Assembly (NCBI RefSeq): GCF_018130245.1
Contig: NZ_JAFCKP010000002.1
Span: 62,001-126,000, forward strand
Source: Bradyrhizobium sp. SZCCT0231
GTDB lineage: Bacteria; Pseudomonadota; Alphaproteobacteria; Rhizobiales; Xanthobacteraceae
Length of the DNA: 64,000 bases
Direction of reading: 5' to 3'
The translations under genes were made by a program, and so were the position numbers. Positions within the stretch are counted from its first letter, which is position 1, and each line of letters opens with the position of its first letter. This document shows, in pieces, positions 34,594 through 43,779 of this stretch. The notes below the pieces were generated by a model. That model was given only the letters and a program-made list of their open reading frames with translations, made no database searches and was not told the origin of the DNA.

Positions 34594-36246
34594 ATGACGA
34601 CTGCCGATACCGTTCTTGCACCGGTTGGTGCTTCCGGCTTCCTCGATCGTGAACGCACGATCGCGACGGCCGGCTTCAATCGCTGGCTGGTGCCGCCGGC
34701 GGCGCTGTGCATCCATCTCTGTATCGGCATGGCCTACGGCTTCTCGGTGTTCTGGCTGCCGCTGTCGCGCGCAATCGGCATCGCGGCGCCTAAGTCATGC
34801 CCGGACATGTCGCTGTGGCAGGAGCTGTTCACAACGAGCTGCGACTGGAAGGTCGCCAGCCTCGGGTGGATGTACACGCTGTTCTTTGTCCTGCTCGGCG
34901 TCTCCGCCGCGATCTGGGGCGGCTGGCTCGAGCGCGCCGGTCCGCGCAAGGCGGGCGTCGTCGCCGCCTGCTGCTGGGGCGGCGGGCTTTTGATCGGTGC
35001 CTTCGGCGTCTACGTCCACCAGCTCTGGATCATGTGGCTTGGTTGCGGCGTGATCGGCGGCGTCGGACTCGGGCTCGGCTACATCTCCCCGGTGTCGACG
35101 CTGATCAAATGGTTTCCCGATCGCCGCGGCATGGCGACCGGCATGGCCATCATGGGATTTGGCGGCGGTGCCATGATTGGAGCGCCTCTGGCCAATCTCT
35201 TGATCAACTACTTCAAGACGCCCACCTCCGTCGGTGTCTGGGAGACCTTCGTCACGATGGGGGTGGTCTATTTCGTCTTCATGATGATCGGCGCCTTCGC
35301 CTATCGCGTGACTCCGGCCGGCTGGAAGCCCGAGGGCTGGACGCCGCCGAGCGAGAAGAAGTCGATGATCACCGAGCACCACGTGCACCTCGACAACGCG
35401 CACAAGACGCCGCAATTCTGGCTGATCTGGTGGGTGCTCTGCTTGAACGTCTCGGCGGGCATCGGCGTGATCGGCATGGCCTCGCCCATGCTCCAGGAGA
35501 TCTTCGCGGGCAAGCTGATCGGGCATCCGGAGCTGACCTTCAGCCAGCTTTCGGTTGAACAGAAAGCTGCGATCGCGGCGATCGCTGCGGGCTTCGCCGG
35601 TCTCTTGTCGTTGTTCAACATCGGCGGCCGCTTCTTCTGGGCCTCGATGTCGGACCTCATGGGGCGCAAGAACACCTACTACACGTTCTTCGTCCTCGGC
35701 ATCGCGCTCTATGCGCTGGCGCCGACCTTCGCGGCGATGGGCTCGAAGCTGCTGTTCGTGGTCGGCTTCGGCATCATCCTGTCGATGTATGGTGGCGGCT
35801 TCGCGACCGTGCCGGCCTATCTCGCCGACATGTTCGGCACCCAGTTCGTCGGCGCCATCCACGGCCGGCTGCTGACGGCATGGTCGACGGCGGGCATCAT
35901 CGGCCCCGTCGTGGTCAACTACATCCGCGAGTTCCAGCTCGCGGCCGGCGTGCCGCGCGACCAGCTCTACAACACCACCATGTACATCCTGTGTGCGATG
36001 TTGATCGCAGGCCTGATCTGCAACTACCTGATCAAGCCGGTCGATTCGAAGTGGCACATGAAGGACGCCGATGTCGCCAAGTTGCAGGCGGCGAGCGCCA
36101 GCGCTGCAGCCGCAGGGCCGCACGGCTCCTACGGCATCGGCTTTGGCGGGCTCGACGCCAGGGCGGCGCTGTTCTGGGCCTTCGTCGGCGTTCCCCTGGC
36201 TTGGGGTGTGTGGAAGACGCTGGAGAGCGCGGTCAAGATTTTCTGA
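34594..36246 (+). CDS. OFA-family MFS oxalate/formate antiporter-like transporter
   Basis: 550 residues. The ATG at 34594 is seven bases after GGAGGG; ATG at 34588 is too close. Twelve membrane helices of the major facilitator type, plus an extra C-terminal hydrophobic segment. Near the start is WLVPPAALCIHLCIGMAYGFSVFWLPL, typical of the oxalate/formate antiporter group; GYISPVSTLIKWFPDRRGMATGMAIMGFGGGAMIGAPLAN and GRFFWASMSDLMGRKNTYY are loop signatures. The likely job is carboxylate uptake or oxalate/formate exchange feeding the formate dehydrogenase downstream. The exact substrate is not proven. Confidence 0.88.
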   Translation: MTTADTVLAPVGASGFLDRERTIATAGFNRWLVPPAALCIHLCIGMAYGFSVFWLPLSRAIGIAAPKSCPDMSLWQELFTTSCDWKVASLGWMYTLFFVLLGVSAAIWGGWLERAGPRKAGVVAACCWGGGLLIGAFGVYVHQLWIMWLGCGVIGGVGLGLGYISPVSTLIKWFPDRRGMATGMAIMGFGGGAMIGAPLANLLINYFKTPTSVGVWETFVTMGVVYFVFMMIGAFAYRVTPAGWKPEGWTPPSEKKSMITEHHVHLDNAHKTPQFWLIWWVLCLNVSAGIGVIGMASPMLQEIFAGKLIGHPELTFSQLSVEQKAAIAAIAAGFAGLLSLFNIGGRFFWASMSDLMGRKNTYYTFFVLGIALYALAPTFAAMGSKLLFVVGFGIILSMYGGGFATVPAYLADMFGTQFVGAIHGRLLTAWSTAGIIGPVVVNYIREFQLAAGVPRDQLYNTTMYILCAMLIAGLICNYLIKPVDSKWHMKDADVAKLQAASASAAAAGPHGSYGIGFGGLDARAALFWAFVGVPLAWGVWKTLESAVKIF

Positions 36247-36494
36247 TCGCACATTCATCGCGAGCGGGAGCGCTCCATGGGTGCGCTCCCGCCGTAGCTT
36301 CGGAGCGGGACTTCGATACGATTTCGCTATCGCAGCATAGGAAGCCTTTATTGATCTCAGGACCAATTCAGGCTTCGTTCTGTCAGTTGGCGCGTTGGAC
36401 GAACGCAAGGCCGTGTCCGGGCAGCGATCCAGGGGTTGCTCTTGGGCTGCTCTTGGGCTGCGCTTAACTGCTTCCTTGAACATGATAATTTAAT

Positions 36495-36509
36495 TGGCAT
36501 TTGGCATGC
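36495..36509 (+). promoter_or_regulatory. Possible sigma-54 promoter for the formate dehydrogenase operon
   Basis: TGGCATTTGGCATGC keeps the essential GG and GC elements ten bases apart, but the -12 element reads ATGC rather than TTGC. It lies 49 bases upstream of fdsB. No GGACA-N3-TGTCC palindrome was found nearby, so control by the same regulator is uncertain. The remaining bases from 36247 to 36557 hold no gene. Confidence 0.4.
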
Positions 36510-36557
36510 CAGAGGCTAGAACTGGAGCCGTTCTAGAAGCGAGATCGAGACGAATCG

Positions 36558-38261
36558 ATGAGCCACGACGTGCACAAGGTCCGCCCGTTCGAGCATCCCG
36601 GTGAGGGACGCCGACGCGCCAAGGCGACCCCCAAGGGGCGGCAGGTCGATCCCACGGCCGCGCACGAGATCGAGCTATTGCTCGGCGACCGGCCGCGGCG
36701 GCGCGATCTCTTGATCGAATATCTGCACCTGATCCAGGACAAGTACCACCAGATCTCGGCTGCGCATCTGGCCGCGCTCGCCGACGAGATGAAGCTCGCC
36801 TTCGCCGAGGTGTTCGAGACCGCGACCTTCTACGCGCATTTCGACGTGGTGAAGGAAGGCGAGCCCGATATCGCGCCGCTGACGATCCGCGTCTGCGATT
36901 CGCTGACTTGCGCGATGCTTGGCGGCGAGAAGCTGCTCGAAGATCTGCAGAGCGCGTCAGGTCCCGGCATCCGCGTCGTGCGCGCGCCCTGCGTCGGTCG
37001 TTGCGATACTGCGCCCGCCGCTGAAGTCGGTCACAACTTCGTTGACCACGCCACCGTCGCCAATGTGATGGCGGCGGCCAAGGCCGGCGACACTCACGCG
37101 CATCTGCCCAAATATGTCGACTACGAGGCCTATGTCGCCGGCGGCGGCTACAAGCTGCTGGGCCGCCTGCGCTCGGGCGAATTGTCGAAGGACGATCTCC
37201 TGAAAGCGCTCGACGACGCTTCGCTGCGCGGCCTCGGCGGCGCCGGCTTCCCCACGGGGCGCAAATGGCGCGCGGTGTTGGGAGAGCCCGGGCCGCGGCT
37301 GATGGCGATCAACGGCGACGAGGGCGAGCCGGGCACGTTCAAGGACCGCTATTACCTCGAAACCGATCCGCATCGCTTCATCGAGGGCATGCTGATCGGC
37401 GCGCATGTGGTGCAGGCCTCCGACGTCTACATTTATCTGCGCGACGAATATCCGGCCTCGCGCGAAATCCTCGAGCGCGAGATCGCGAAGCTCCCGCCGG
37501 GCGGGCCGACGCTGCACATGCGGCGCGGCGCCGGCGCCTATATCTGCGGCGAGGAATCCTCGCTGCTGGAAAGCATCGAAGGCAAGCGCGGCCTGCCCAG
37601 GCACAAACCGCCGTACCCGTTCCAGGTCGGCCTGTTCGGCCTGCCGACGCTGATCAACAACATCGAGACGCTGTGGTGGGTGCGCGACATCGTCGAGAAG
37701 GGGGCCGACTGGTGGAAGGGCCATGGCCGCCACGAGCGTCATGGCCTGCGCAGCTTCTCGGTCTCGGGCCGCGTCAAGAATCCCGGCATGAAGCTCGCGC
37801 CATCAGGCATCACCGTGCGTGAGCTGATCGACGAATATTGCGGCGGCATGGCCGACGGCCATCAGTTCTACGCGTACCTGCCGGGCGGTGCCTCCGGCGG
37901 CATTCTGCCCGCGTCGATGGACGACATCCCGCTCGATTTCGGCACGCTGGAGAAATACGGCTGCTTCATCGGCTCGGCCGCGATCGTCATCCTGTCGCAC
38001 AAGGACAGCGTACGTGCGGCTGCATTGAACCTGATGAAGTTCTTCGAGGATGAGAGCTGCGGCCAGTGCACGCCGTGCCGCGTCGGAACCCAGAAGGCGG
38101 CGCTGCTGATGCAGAGGCCGGTCTGGAACCGCGCCCTGCTCGAAGAATTGAGCCAGGCGATGCGCGATGCCTCGATCTGCGGGCTCGGACAGGCGGCATC
38201 GAATCCGCTGTCCTCCGTGATCAAATATTTCCCTGACGAGTTCAAGGAAGCGGCCGAATGA
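36558..38261 (+). CDS. fdsB: NAD-dependent formate dehydrogenase, fused gamma-beta subunit (NuoE-NuoF type)
   Basis: 567 residues. Residues about 35-185 are NuoE-like, with C113, C118, C145 and C149 binding a [2Fe-2S] cluster. Residues about 190-567 are NuoF-like: GLGGAGFPTGRKW (225-237) for NADH, GDEGEPGTFKDRYYLE for FMN, and ESCGQCTPCRVGT plus a later cysteine (ICGLG) for a [4Fe-4S] cluster. It passes electrons from the alpha subunit to NAD+. The fused form resembles the beta subunit of Methylorubrum FDH1 rather than the separate FdsG and FdsB of Rhodobacter or Cupriavidus. It overlaps fdsA by ATGA. Confidence 0.93.
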   Translation: MSHDVHKVRPFEHPGEGRRRAKATPKGRQVDPTAAHEIELLLGDRPRRRDLLIEYLHLIQDKYHQISAAHLAALADEMKLAFAEVFETATFYAHFDVVKEGEPDIAPLTIRVCDSLTCAMLGGEKLLEDLQSASGPGIRVVRAPCVGRCDTAPAAEVGHNFVDHATVANVMAAAKAGDTHAHLPKYVDYEAYVAGGGYKLLGRLRSGELSKDDLLKALDDASLRGLGGAGFPTGRKWRAVLGEPGPRLMAINGDEGEPGTFKDRYYLETDPHRFIEGMLIGAHVVQASDVYIYLRDEYPASREILEREIAKLPPGGPTLHMRRGAGAYICGEESSLLESIEGKRGLPRHKPPYPFQVGLFGLPTLINNIETLWWVRDIVEKGADWWKGHGRHERHGLRSFSVSGRVKNPGMKLAPSGITVRELIDEYCGGMADGHQFYAYLPGGASGGILPASMDDIPLDFGTLEKYGCFIGSAAIVILSHKDSVRAAALNLMKFFEDESCGQCTPCRVGTQKAALLMQRPVWNRALLEELSQAMRDASICGLGQAASNPLSSVIKYFPDEFKEAAE

Positions 38262-41026
38262 CCAAGATTACGTTCGAGCTCGACGGCAAGCAGGTCGAGG
38301 CCAAACCCGGCGAGACGATCTGGCAGGTCGCAAAACGGCAGGGCCGCGACATCCCGCATCTGTGCTATTCGCCGGCACCGGACTATCGCCCCGACGGCAA
38401 TTGCCGCGCCTGCATGGTCGAGATCGAGGGCGAGCGCGTGCTGGCGGCGTCCTGCAAGCGCACCCCGTCGGTCGGCATGAAGGTAAAGACCGAGAGCGCC
38501 CGCGCAACTGCTGCGCAGAAGATGGTGATGGAGCTGCTCGTCGCCGACCAGCCGGCGCGCGAGACCTCGCACGATCCGGAGTCGAAGTTCTGGCACTGGG
38601 CCGAGGCGACTGGCGTCACCGAAAGCCGTTTCCCCGCCGCCGAGCGCTGGGCGACCGACGCCAGTCATCCGGCGATGCGCGTCAATCTCGATGCCTGCAT
38701 CCAGTGCGGCCTGTGCGTGCGCGCCTGCCGCGAGGTCCAGGTCAACGACGTCATCGGCATGGCTTATCGCAGTCACGGCTCGAAAATCGTGTTCGACTTC
38801 GACGATCCCATGGGCGAATCCACCTGCGTCGCCTGCGGCGAATGCGTGCAGGCCTGCCCGACCGGCGCGTTGATGCCGGCCGTGATGCTCGACGACAAGC
38901 AGACGCGCGTCACCTATGCCGACAGGAAGGTGGATTCGCTCTGCCCGTTCTGCGGCGTCGGTTGCCAGGTGACCTACGAGGTCAAGGACGAGAAGGTAAT
39001 TTATGCCGAGGGCCGTGACGGTCCCGCCAACCACAACCGTCTTTGTGTGAAGGGCCGCTTCGGCTTCGACTACATCCACCATCCGCATCGCCTGACAAAA
39101 CCGCTGGTGCGGTTGCCGAATGCGAAGAAGGACGCCAACGACCAGGTCGATCCGGCCAATCCCTTCACGCATTTCCGCGAGGCGAGCTGGGAGGAAGCGC
39201 TCGACATCGCTGCCAAGGGCCTCGTCAAGATCCGCGACGAGAAGGGCGTCAAGGCGCTTGCCGGCTTCGGCTCGGCCAAGGGCTCGAACGAAGAGGCCTA
39301 TCTGTTCCAGAAGCTGGTGCGTACCGGTTTCGGCTCGAACAATGTCGACCATTGCACCCGCCTGTGCCACGCCTCGTCGGTGGCAGCGCTGTTCGAAGGC
39401 CTGAGCTCGGGCGCGGTGTCCGCGCCGTTCTCCGCCGCGATGGATGCCGAAGTGATCTGGGTGATCGGTGCCAACCCGACCGTGAACCATCCGGTCGCCG
39501 CGACCTTCATCAAGAACGCGGTCAAGCAGAACGGCGCCAAGCTGTTCGTGATGGATCCGCGCCGGCAGGCGCTGTCGCGCCATGCGACCAAGCATCTGCA
39601 GTTCAAGCCCGGCTCCGACGTCGCGATGCTGAACGCGATGATCAACACGATCATCACCGAGGGGCTCACCGACGATCAGTACATCGCCGGCTACACCGAG
39701 GGTTTCGAGGACCTCAAGGAGAAGATCAAGGAATTCACGCCGGAGAAGATGGAGCCGATCTGCGGCATCCCGGCGCAGACGCTGCGCGAGGTCGCGCGCA
39801 CCTATGCGCGCGCAAAATCCTCGATCATCTTCTGGGGCATGGGCATCAGCCAGCACGTCCACGGCACCGACAATGCGCGCTGCCTGATTGCGCTGGCGCT
39901 GATCACCGGACAGGTCGGCCGCCCCGGCACCGGCCTGCATCCGCTGCGCGGCCAGAACAACGTGCAGGGTGCCTCCGACGCTGGCCTGATCCCGATGTTC
40001 CTGCCGGACTACCAGCCGGTCAGCCGCGACGACTTGCGCGGCGCCTTCGAAAAGCTGTGGCAGCAGGATCTCGATCCCGTCCGCGGCCTGACCGTGGTCG
40101 AGATCATGAACGCGATCCATGCCGGCGAGATCACGGGCATGTATATCGAGGGCGAGAATCCCGCGATGTCCGACCCCGATCTCCAGCATGCCCGTGAAGC
40201 GCTCGCCATGCTCGATCATCTCGTGGTGCAGGATCTCTTCGTCACCGAGACCGCTTTCCACGCCGACGTGATCCTGCCGGCCTCCGCCTTTGCCGAGAAG
40301 GACGGCTCCTTCACCAACACCGACCGCCGCGTGCAGCTCGCGCGCCAGGTGATCAAGCCGCCGGGCGATGCGCGGCAGGATCTCTGGATCATCCAGGAGA
40401 TCGGCAAGCGCATGGGCCTGTCGTGGAATTATTCCGGTCCCGGCGACGTCTACACCGAGATGGCGGAGCTGATGCCGTCGCTGAAGAACATCAGCTGGGA
40501 GCGGCTGGTGCGCGAAGGCGCGGTCACCTATCCGGCCGACGCTCCTGACAAGCCCGGCAACGAGATCATCTTCACCACGGGCTTCCCGACCGCGAGCGGT
40601 CGCGGCAAGATCGTGCCGGCGAAGGTCATCCCGCCGGACGAGATTCCCGACGACGAATATCCGATGGTGCTGTCGACCGGCCGCGTGCTGGAGCACTGGC
40701 ACACGGGCTCGATGACGCGCCGCGCCCAGGTGCTCGACCAGATCGAGCCCGAGGCGGTGGCGTTCATGTCGCCGAAGGACATGCGCAGGAAGAAGCTCGC
40801 ACCCGGCGACTTCATTCGCCTGGAGACGCGCCGCGGCGCCGTCGAGGTCAAGGTGCGCTCCGACCGCGACGTGCCCGAGAACATGGTGTTCATGCCGTTC
40901 TGCTACGCGGAAGCGGCGGCGAACCTGCTCACCAACCCGGCGCTCGACCCGTTCGGCAAGATTCCGGAGTTCAAGTTCTGCGCAGTGCGTGCCGAACGCG
41001 CGGAGATGCGGGACGCGGCGGAGTAG
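38258..41026 (+). CDS. fdsA: NAD-dependent formate dehydrogenase, alpha (catalytic) subunit
   Basis: 922 residues. The N-terminal [2Fe-2S] domain has cysteines 36, 49, 52 and 66; the [4Fe-4S] ferredoxin domains carry DACIQCGLCVRAC and STCVACGECVQACPTGAL (147-200). The Mo/W-bis-MGD domain begins with CPFCGVGC (about 229-236). The metal ligand is C370 followed by H371 in CTRLCHAS, so this is a cysteine, not selenocysteine, enzyme. A C-terminal MGD-binding domain follows. It oxidises formate to CO2 in the cytosol, giving NADH with the beta subunit. No small fdsD follows; fdhD is 11 kb upstream. Confidence 0.95.
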   Translation: MTKITFELDGKQVEAKPGETIWQVAKRQGRDIPHLCYSPAPDYRPDGNCRACMVEIEGERVLAASCKRTPSVGMKVKTESARATAAQKMVMELLVADQPARETSHDPESKFWHWAEATGVTESRFPAAERWATDASHPAMRVNLDACIQCGLCVRACREVQVNDVIGMAYRSHGSKIVFDFDDPMGESTCVACGECVQACPTGALMPAVMLDDKQTRVTYADRKVDSLCPFCGVGCQVTYEVKDEKVIYAEGRDGPANHNRLCVKGRFGFDYIHHPHRLTKPLVRLPNAKKDANDQVDPANPFTHFREASWEEALDIAAKGLVKIRDEKGVKALAGFGSAKGSNEEAYLFQKLVRTGFGSNNVDHCTRLCHASSVAALFEGLSSGAVSAPFSAAMDAEVIWVIGANPTVNHPVAATFIKNAVKQNGAKLFVMDPRRQALSRHATKHLQFKPGSDVAMLNAMINTIITEGLTDDQYIAGYTEGFEDLKEKIKEFTPEKMEPICGIPAQTLREVARTYARAKSSIIFWGMGISQHVHGTDNARCLIALALITGQVGRPGTGLHPLRGQNNVQGASDAGLIPMFLPDYQPVSRDDLRGAFEKLWQQDLDPVRGLTVVEIMNAIHAGEITGMYIEGENPAMSDPDLQHAREALAMLDHLVVQDLFVTETAFHADVILPASAFAEKDGSFTNTDRRVQLARQVIKPPGDARQDLWIIQEIGKRMGLSWNYSGPGDVYTEMAELMPSLKNISWERLVREGAVTYPADAPDKPGNEIIFTTGFPTASGRGKIVPAKVIPPDEIPDDEYPMVLSTGRVLEHWHTGSMTRRAQVLDQIEPEAVAFMSPKDMRRKKLAPGDFIRLETRRGAVEVKVRSDRDVPENMVFMPFCYAEAAANLLTNPALDPFGKIPEFKFCAVRAERAEMRDAAE

Positions 41027-41107
41027 GGGAAGTTCTCGGCGGAGGCCGCGTGGCGCCCTCAAACTCCGCTGTCGGCCTCGCGCACGAGACTTGCCGCAGA
41101 AACCGCT

Positions 41108-41221
41108 GTCATGCCCCGGCTTGACCGGGGCATCCAGTACGCCGCGGCTGATGTGGTGAGAGCGAGCGCTCCAATGCGGGCCTCTGGAATACTGGATCGC
41201 CCGGTCAAGCCGGGCGATGAC
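41108..41221. repeat. Palindromic intergenic repeat, first element
   Basis: GTCATGCCCCGGCTTGACCG and onward pairs with the inverted CGGTCAAGCCGGGCGATGAC ending at 41221, arms of about 32 bases with a few mismatches and a loop of about 50 bases. This type of CCGGCTTGACCGGGGCATCCAG palindrome is scattered through bradyrhizobial genomes. It follows the formate dehydrogenase operon and may end transcription. Confidence 0.8.
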
Positions 41222-41254
41222 ACCGAGGGTGGGGCGCGCATACAGTGCCCACAC

Positions 41255-41340
41255 CGTCATTGCGAGCGAAGCGAAGCAATCCAGACGGCCTCCGCGGCAG
41301 GATCCTGGATTGCTTCGTCGCTTCGCTCCTCGCAATGACG
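41255..41340. repeat. Palindromic intergenic repeat, second element
   Basis: CGTCATTGCGAGCGAAGCGA and onward is repeated inverted up to 41340 with small insertions in the right arm. It is the same family as the element at 28421-28500 and lies only 33 bases after another palindrome family at 41108, 16 bases before ybaK. Confidence 0.85.
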
Positions 41341-41356
41341 GTGCTACATGTGACGC

Positions 41357-41830
41357 ATGTCCAAAGTCACCCCAGCCACGCGCGCGCTTGACGCCGCCGG
41401 TGTTGCCTTCACCGTTCACACCTACGACTATGATCCCGACGCCGAGAGCATCGGGCTCCAGGCGGCCGCCGCACTTGGCGAGGACCCGGCGCGCGTCCTG
41501 AAGACGCTGATGGCGCTGGTGGACGGCAAGCCGGTCTGCGTGATCGTGCCGTCCGACCAGGAGGTCTCGATGAAGAAGCTCGCCGCGGCCGCGGGCGGCA
41601 AGTCGGCGCAGATGATGAAGCCGCCCGAGGCGGAGCGCGTCACTGGCTACAAAGTCGGCGGCATCAGCCCGTTCGGGCAACGCAAGCAGGTCGGCACAGT
41701 GATCGAGCAGAGCGCGCTCGCGCATGACCTGGTCTATCTCAACGGCGGCCAGCGCGGCTTGCAGGTGCGGCTGAAGCCCACCGAGGTTCGGGATGCTCTG
41801 AAGGCGGCTGTGGCGGATGTGCTGGCTTGA
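41357..41830 (+). CDS. ybaK: Cys-tRNA(Pro) deacylase YbaK/EbsC
   Basis: 157 residues, usual length. TPATRALDAAGVAFTVHTYDYDPDAESIG, LMALVDGKPVCVIVPSDQEVSMKKLA, and GYKVGGISPFGQRKQVGTVIEQSAL are family signatures, with the substrate lysine in the GYKVGGISPFG loop. It hydrolyses Cys-tRNA(Pro) formed by mischarging. It is separated from the formate dehydrogenase genes by repeats, so it is probably a separate unit, possibly with the next gene. Confidence 0.92.
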   Translation: MSKVTPATRALDAAGVAFTVHTYDYDPDAESIGLQAAAALGEDPARVLKTLMALVDGKPVCVIVPSDQEVSMKKLAAAAGGKSAQMMKPPEAERVTGYKVGGISPFGQRKQVGTVIEQSALAHDLVYLNGGQRGLQVRLKPTEVRDALKAAVADVLA

Positions 41831-41848
41831 AGGCGATGGGGCGGGATC

Positions 41849-42928
41849 ATGAGGTGGCCACTGTTCCTGTGGCTTCAGGTCCTGCTCTGCCTGCCGGCCG
41901 AGGCGCATCAGATCAACCTTGCGACGGCGCGCGTGGCGCTGGCCGGCGATCGCACGGTGAGCGTCGAACTGGGACTGAAGGGTAGCGATGTCGATCGCCT
42001 GATCGGTTCGAGGATCCACGATGCGCGCCAGGACGCGGTCGATCCCGCCGCGGTCGAAGCGGCCAGGGCCACAATCTTGGAATATCTCGACAGGCACTTG
42101 GTTGTGACGGGCGGCGGCACTGCTTGCCCGCGGCGCGATGCCGCGATCCTACCCGATGGTGACGGCGTCATTTATCGCACCAGTTTCGCTTGCGCGAACG
42201 CGCCCGGCGATATCGTCTATCGTTCCACTGTGCTGACCGAGACGGACAAGACCGCGCGCCAGGTGGTGCTGATCGCGCAAGGCAAGTCCGAGGCGCAGGC
42301 CTTGCTCGACGCCGCCACGACGACGGTTACGCTCTCCACGGCGCCGCCGTCGCTGGTCTCGACCATGCAGCGCTATCTCGTGACGGGCATCGAGCACATC
42401 TTCCTCGGCTACGATCACATCGCATTCTTGGCTGCAGTCGTCTTGTGGGCACGCAGGCTCGTTCCGGTCATCAAGATCGTCACCGCCTTTACCGTCGCCC
42501 ATTCCTTGACGTTGTCGCTGGCGGCGTTGAACGTCCTGGTCATCCCCAGCCGCATCGTGGAGCCCGCGATTGCGGCTTCGATCGTGTTCGTCGCAGTCGA
42601 AAACTTCTTTTCGCGCGATGTCGACAGGCGCTGGCGCGTGGCTTTTCTGTTTGGCTTGATCCACGGCTTCGGCTTCGCCGGCGCGCTTCGCGAGATCGGC
42701 CTGCCGCCTGATGCGATCGTCCCGGCGCTGGCCGCCTTCAATGTCGGCGTCGAGATCGGGCAGATCGCGATCGTCGCGTTGATGTTGCCGGTGCTTGGCT
42801 CGCTGGACAGGCTGACCGCGGTCGGCCGGGAGGAGCCGGCGCGGACGGCGCGGCTGGTCTACACGATGTCCGCCGGGATCGGACTTCTGGGCGGCTATTG
42901 GCTGCTGACGCGTGTGTTCGAGGCGTGA
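41849..42928 (+). CDS. HupE/UreJ-family membrane protein
   Basis: 359 residues. Signal peptide MRWPLFLWLQVLLCLPAEA; exported domain to about 165 with a cysteine pair; then a membrane domain whose GIEHIFLGYDHIAFLAAVVLW and FTVAHSLTLSLAALNVL carry the histidines and aspartate typical of HupE/UreJ. FGLIHGFGFAGALREIGLP and AFNVGVEIGQIAIVALMLPV complete the family pattern. Relatives are linked to nickel/cobalt supply for hydrogenase or urease, but the long exported form is uncharacterised. No nickel enzyme is nearby. Confidence 0.82.
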   Translation: MRWPLFLWLQVLLCLPAEAHQINLATARVALAGDRTVSVELGLKGSDVDRLIGSRIHDARQDAVDPAAVEAARATILEYLDRHLVVTGGGTACPRRDAAILPDGDGVIYRTSFACANAPGDIVYRSTVLTETDKTARQVVLIAQGKSEAQALLDAATTTVTLSTAPPSLVSTMQRYLVTGIEHIFLGYDHIAFLAAVVLWARRLVPVIKIVTAFTVAHSLTLSLAALNVLVIPSRIVEPAIAASIVFVAVENFFSRDVDRRWRVAFLFGLIHGFGFAGALREIGLPPDAIVPALAAFNVGVEIGQIAIVALMLPVLGSLDRLTAVGREEPARTARLVYTMSAGIGLLGGYWLLTRVFEA

Positions 42929-42945
42929 TCGCGTCGGCGATAGGC

Positions 42946-43629
42946 CTATTGCTTCTGCAACAGTTTCAGCCGACAGCGCAGCGCCTCGCGAATATGCGCA
43001 CGCGCCAATTGCTCCGACTTGTCTCCGTCGCGCGCGGCGATGGCTGCAATGATCGCCTGGTGCTCGCCGTGGCTCGTCCTGGGACGGCCTGTGACCGTGA
43101 AAGTGGTTGGGCCGAGCAGGGCGATCCAGTCCTGCAATTCCCGCGACGCGTTGTCGAGATAGCGGTTGCGCGCGGCGCGGCAGATCGCCTCGTGGAAGGC
43201 ACGATTGAGCCGCGCCATCTCGGCTGCGTCGGTTGCGGATGCTTCGACAAAGGCCTGCTCGATATCGCGGAGCGCGTCGATCTCCGGCGCTGAGGCGTGC
43301 TCGGCGGCGAGGCGCGCGGCGGCGCCTTCCATGATCTCGCGCATGGCGTAGAGCTCGAGCACCTCTGAAATGTCCAGGTTGCGGACGATCAGCCCGCGGC
43401 CGCCGGCGGGCTCGACGAAGCCGCGCGCCGCGAGCCGGCCCAGCGCTTCGCGAACCGGCGTGCGGCTGACCTTCAGCCGCTGCGCGACCTCCTCTTCGCG
43501 CAGGCGGTCGCCGGCGCGGTAGCTGCCGGCCTGGAGCGCCTCGCACAGCGATCGGAATACGGCTTCGCCGAGCGCAACGCCGCCGCTGCGCGCGATCGTT
43601 CCACCTGCCTTTACGGGCCGTCTGGCCAT
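42946..43629 (-). CDS. GntR-family (FCD) transcriptional regulator
   Basis: 227 residues. Winged helix at about 20-85 (LCEALQAGSYRAGDRLREEEVAQRLKVSRTPVREALGRLAARGFVE) and an FCD effector domain with MREIMEGAAARLAAEH, NRAFHEAICRAARNRYL and HQAIIAAIAARDGDKSEQLARAHI; the histidines would bind a metal used to hold a carboxylate. It is divergent from tcuAB with the palindrome TTTGTATACAAA between them, so it probably controls use of tricarballylate or a related acid. Confidence 0.9.
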   Translation of the reverse strand: MARRPVKAGGTIARSGGVALGEAVFRSLCEALQAGSYRAGDRLREEEVAQRLKVSRTPVREALGRLAARGFVEPAGGRGLIVRNLDISEVLELYAMREIMEGAAARLAAEHASAPEIDALRDIEQAFVEASATDAAEMARLNRAFHEAICRAARNRYLDNASRELQDWIALLGPTTFTVTGRPRTSHGEHQAIIAAIAARDGDKSEQLARAHIREALRCRLKLLQKQ

Positions 43630-43688
43630 TGTCCCTCGATGCGCATCCTGCCCATGCAGAGATGCCGCTTGCGCCGTTTATGTATATC

Positions 43689-43700
43689 TTTGTATACAAA
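43689..43700. promoter_or_regulatory. Palindrome TTTGTATACAAA, putative GntR operator
   Basis: A perfect 12-base palindrome in the divergent gntR-tcuA spacer, in an AT-rich patch (TGTATATCTTTGTATACAAA). Operators of FCD-type GntR regulators commonly read TNGTATACNA, which this fits. It lies 60 bases before gntR and about 80 before tcuA. Confidence 0.75.
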
Positions 43701-43779
43701 GGTGCGCAATGGCGGATCGGCTCGATCGAGACCGCCTGCTCGCAGAATGTCTCCAATTTCGTCGCATCGGGCAGACGGC

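Noticed and set aside
34795-36483. A long minus-strand frame opposite the OFA carrier
   Set aside because: The plus strand encodes a twelve-helix transporter with a good start and promoter. The opposite product is hydrophilic and low in complexity.
36247-36557. A GGACA-N3-TGTCC enhancer before the formate dehydrogenase operon
   Set aside because: Only scattered half-sites (GGAC, GTCC) with wrong spacing were found, so common control with the carrier is not claimed from sequence.
38258-41026. Selenocysteine at the formate dehydrogenase active site
   Set aside because: The ligand codon at residue 370 is a cysteine codon and no in-frame TGA is present.
37868-42097. A very long open frame on the minus strand (about 1400 codons) opposite the formate dehydrogenase and neighbouring genes
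   Set aside because: It is antisense to fdsB, fdsA, ybaK and hupE-like genes with clear conserved motifs. Its product is rich in R, H, D and A without any domain. It is a by-product of high-GC codon use.
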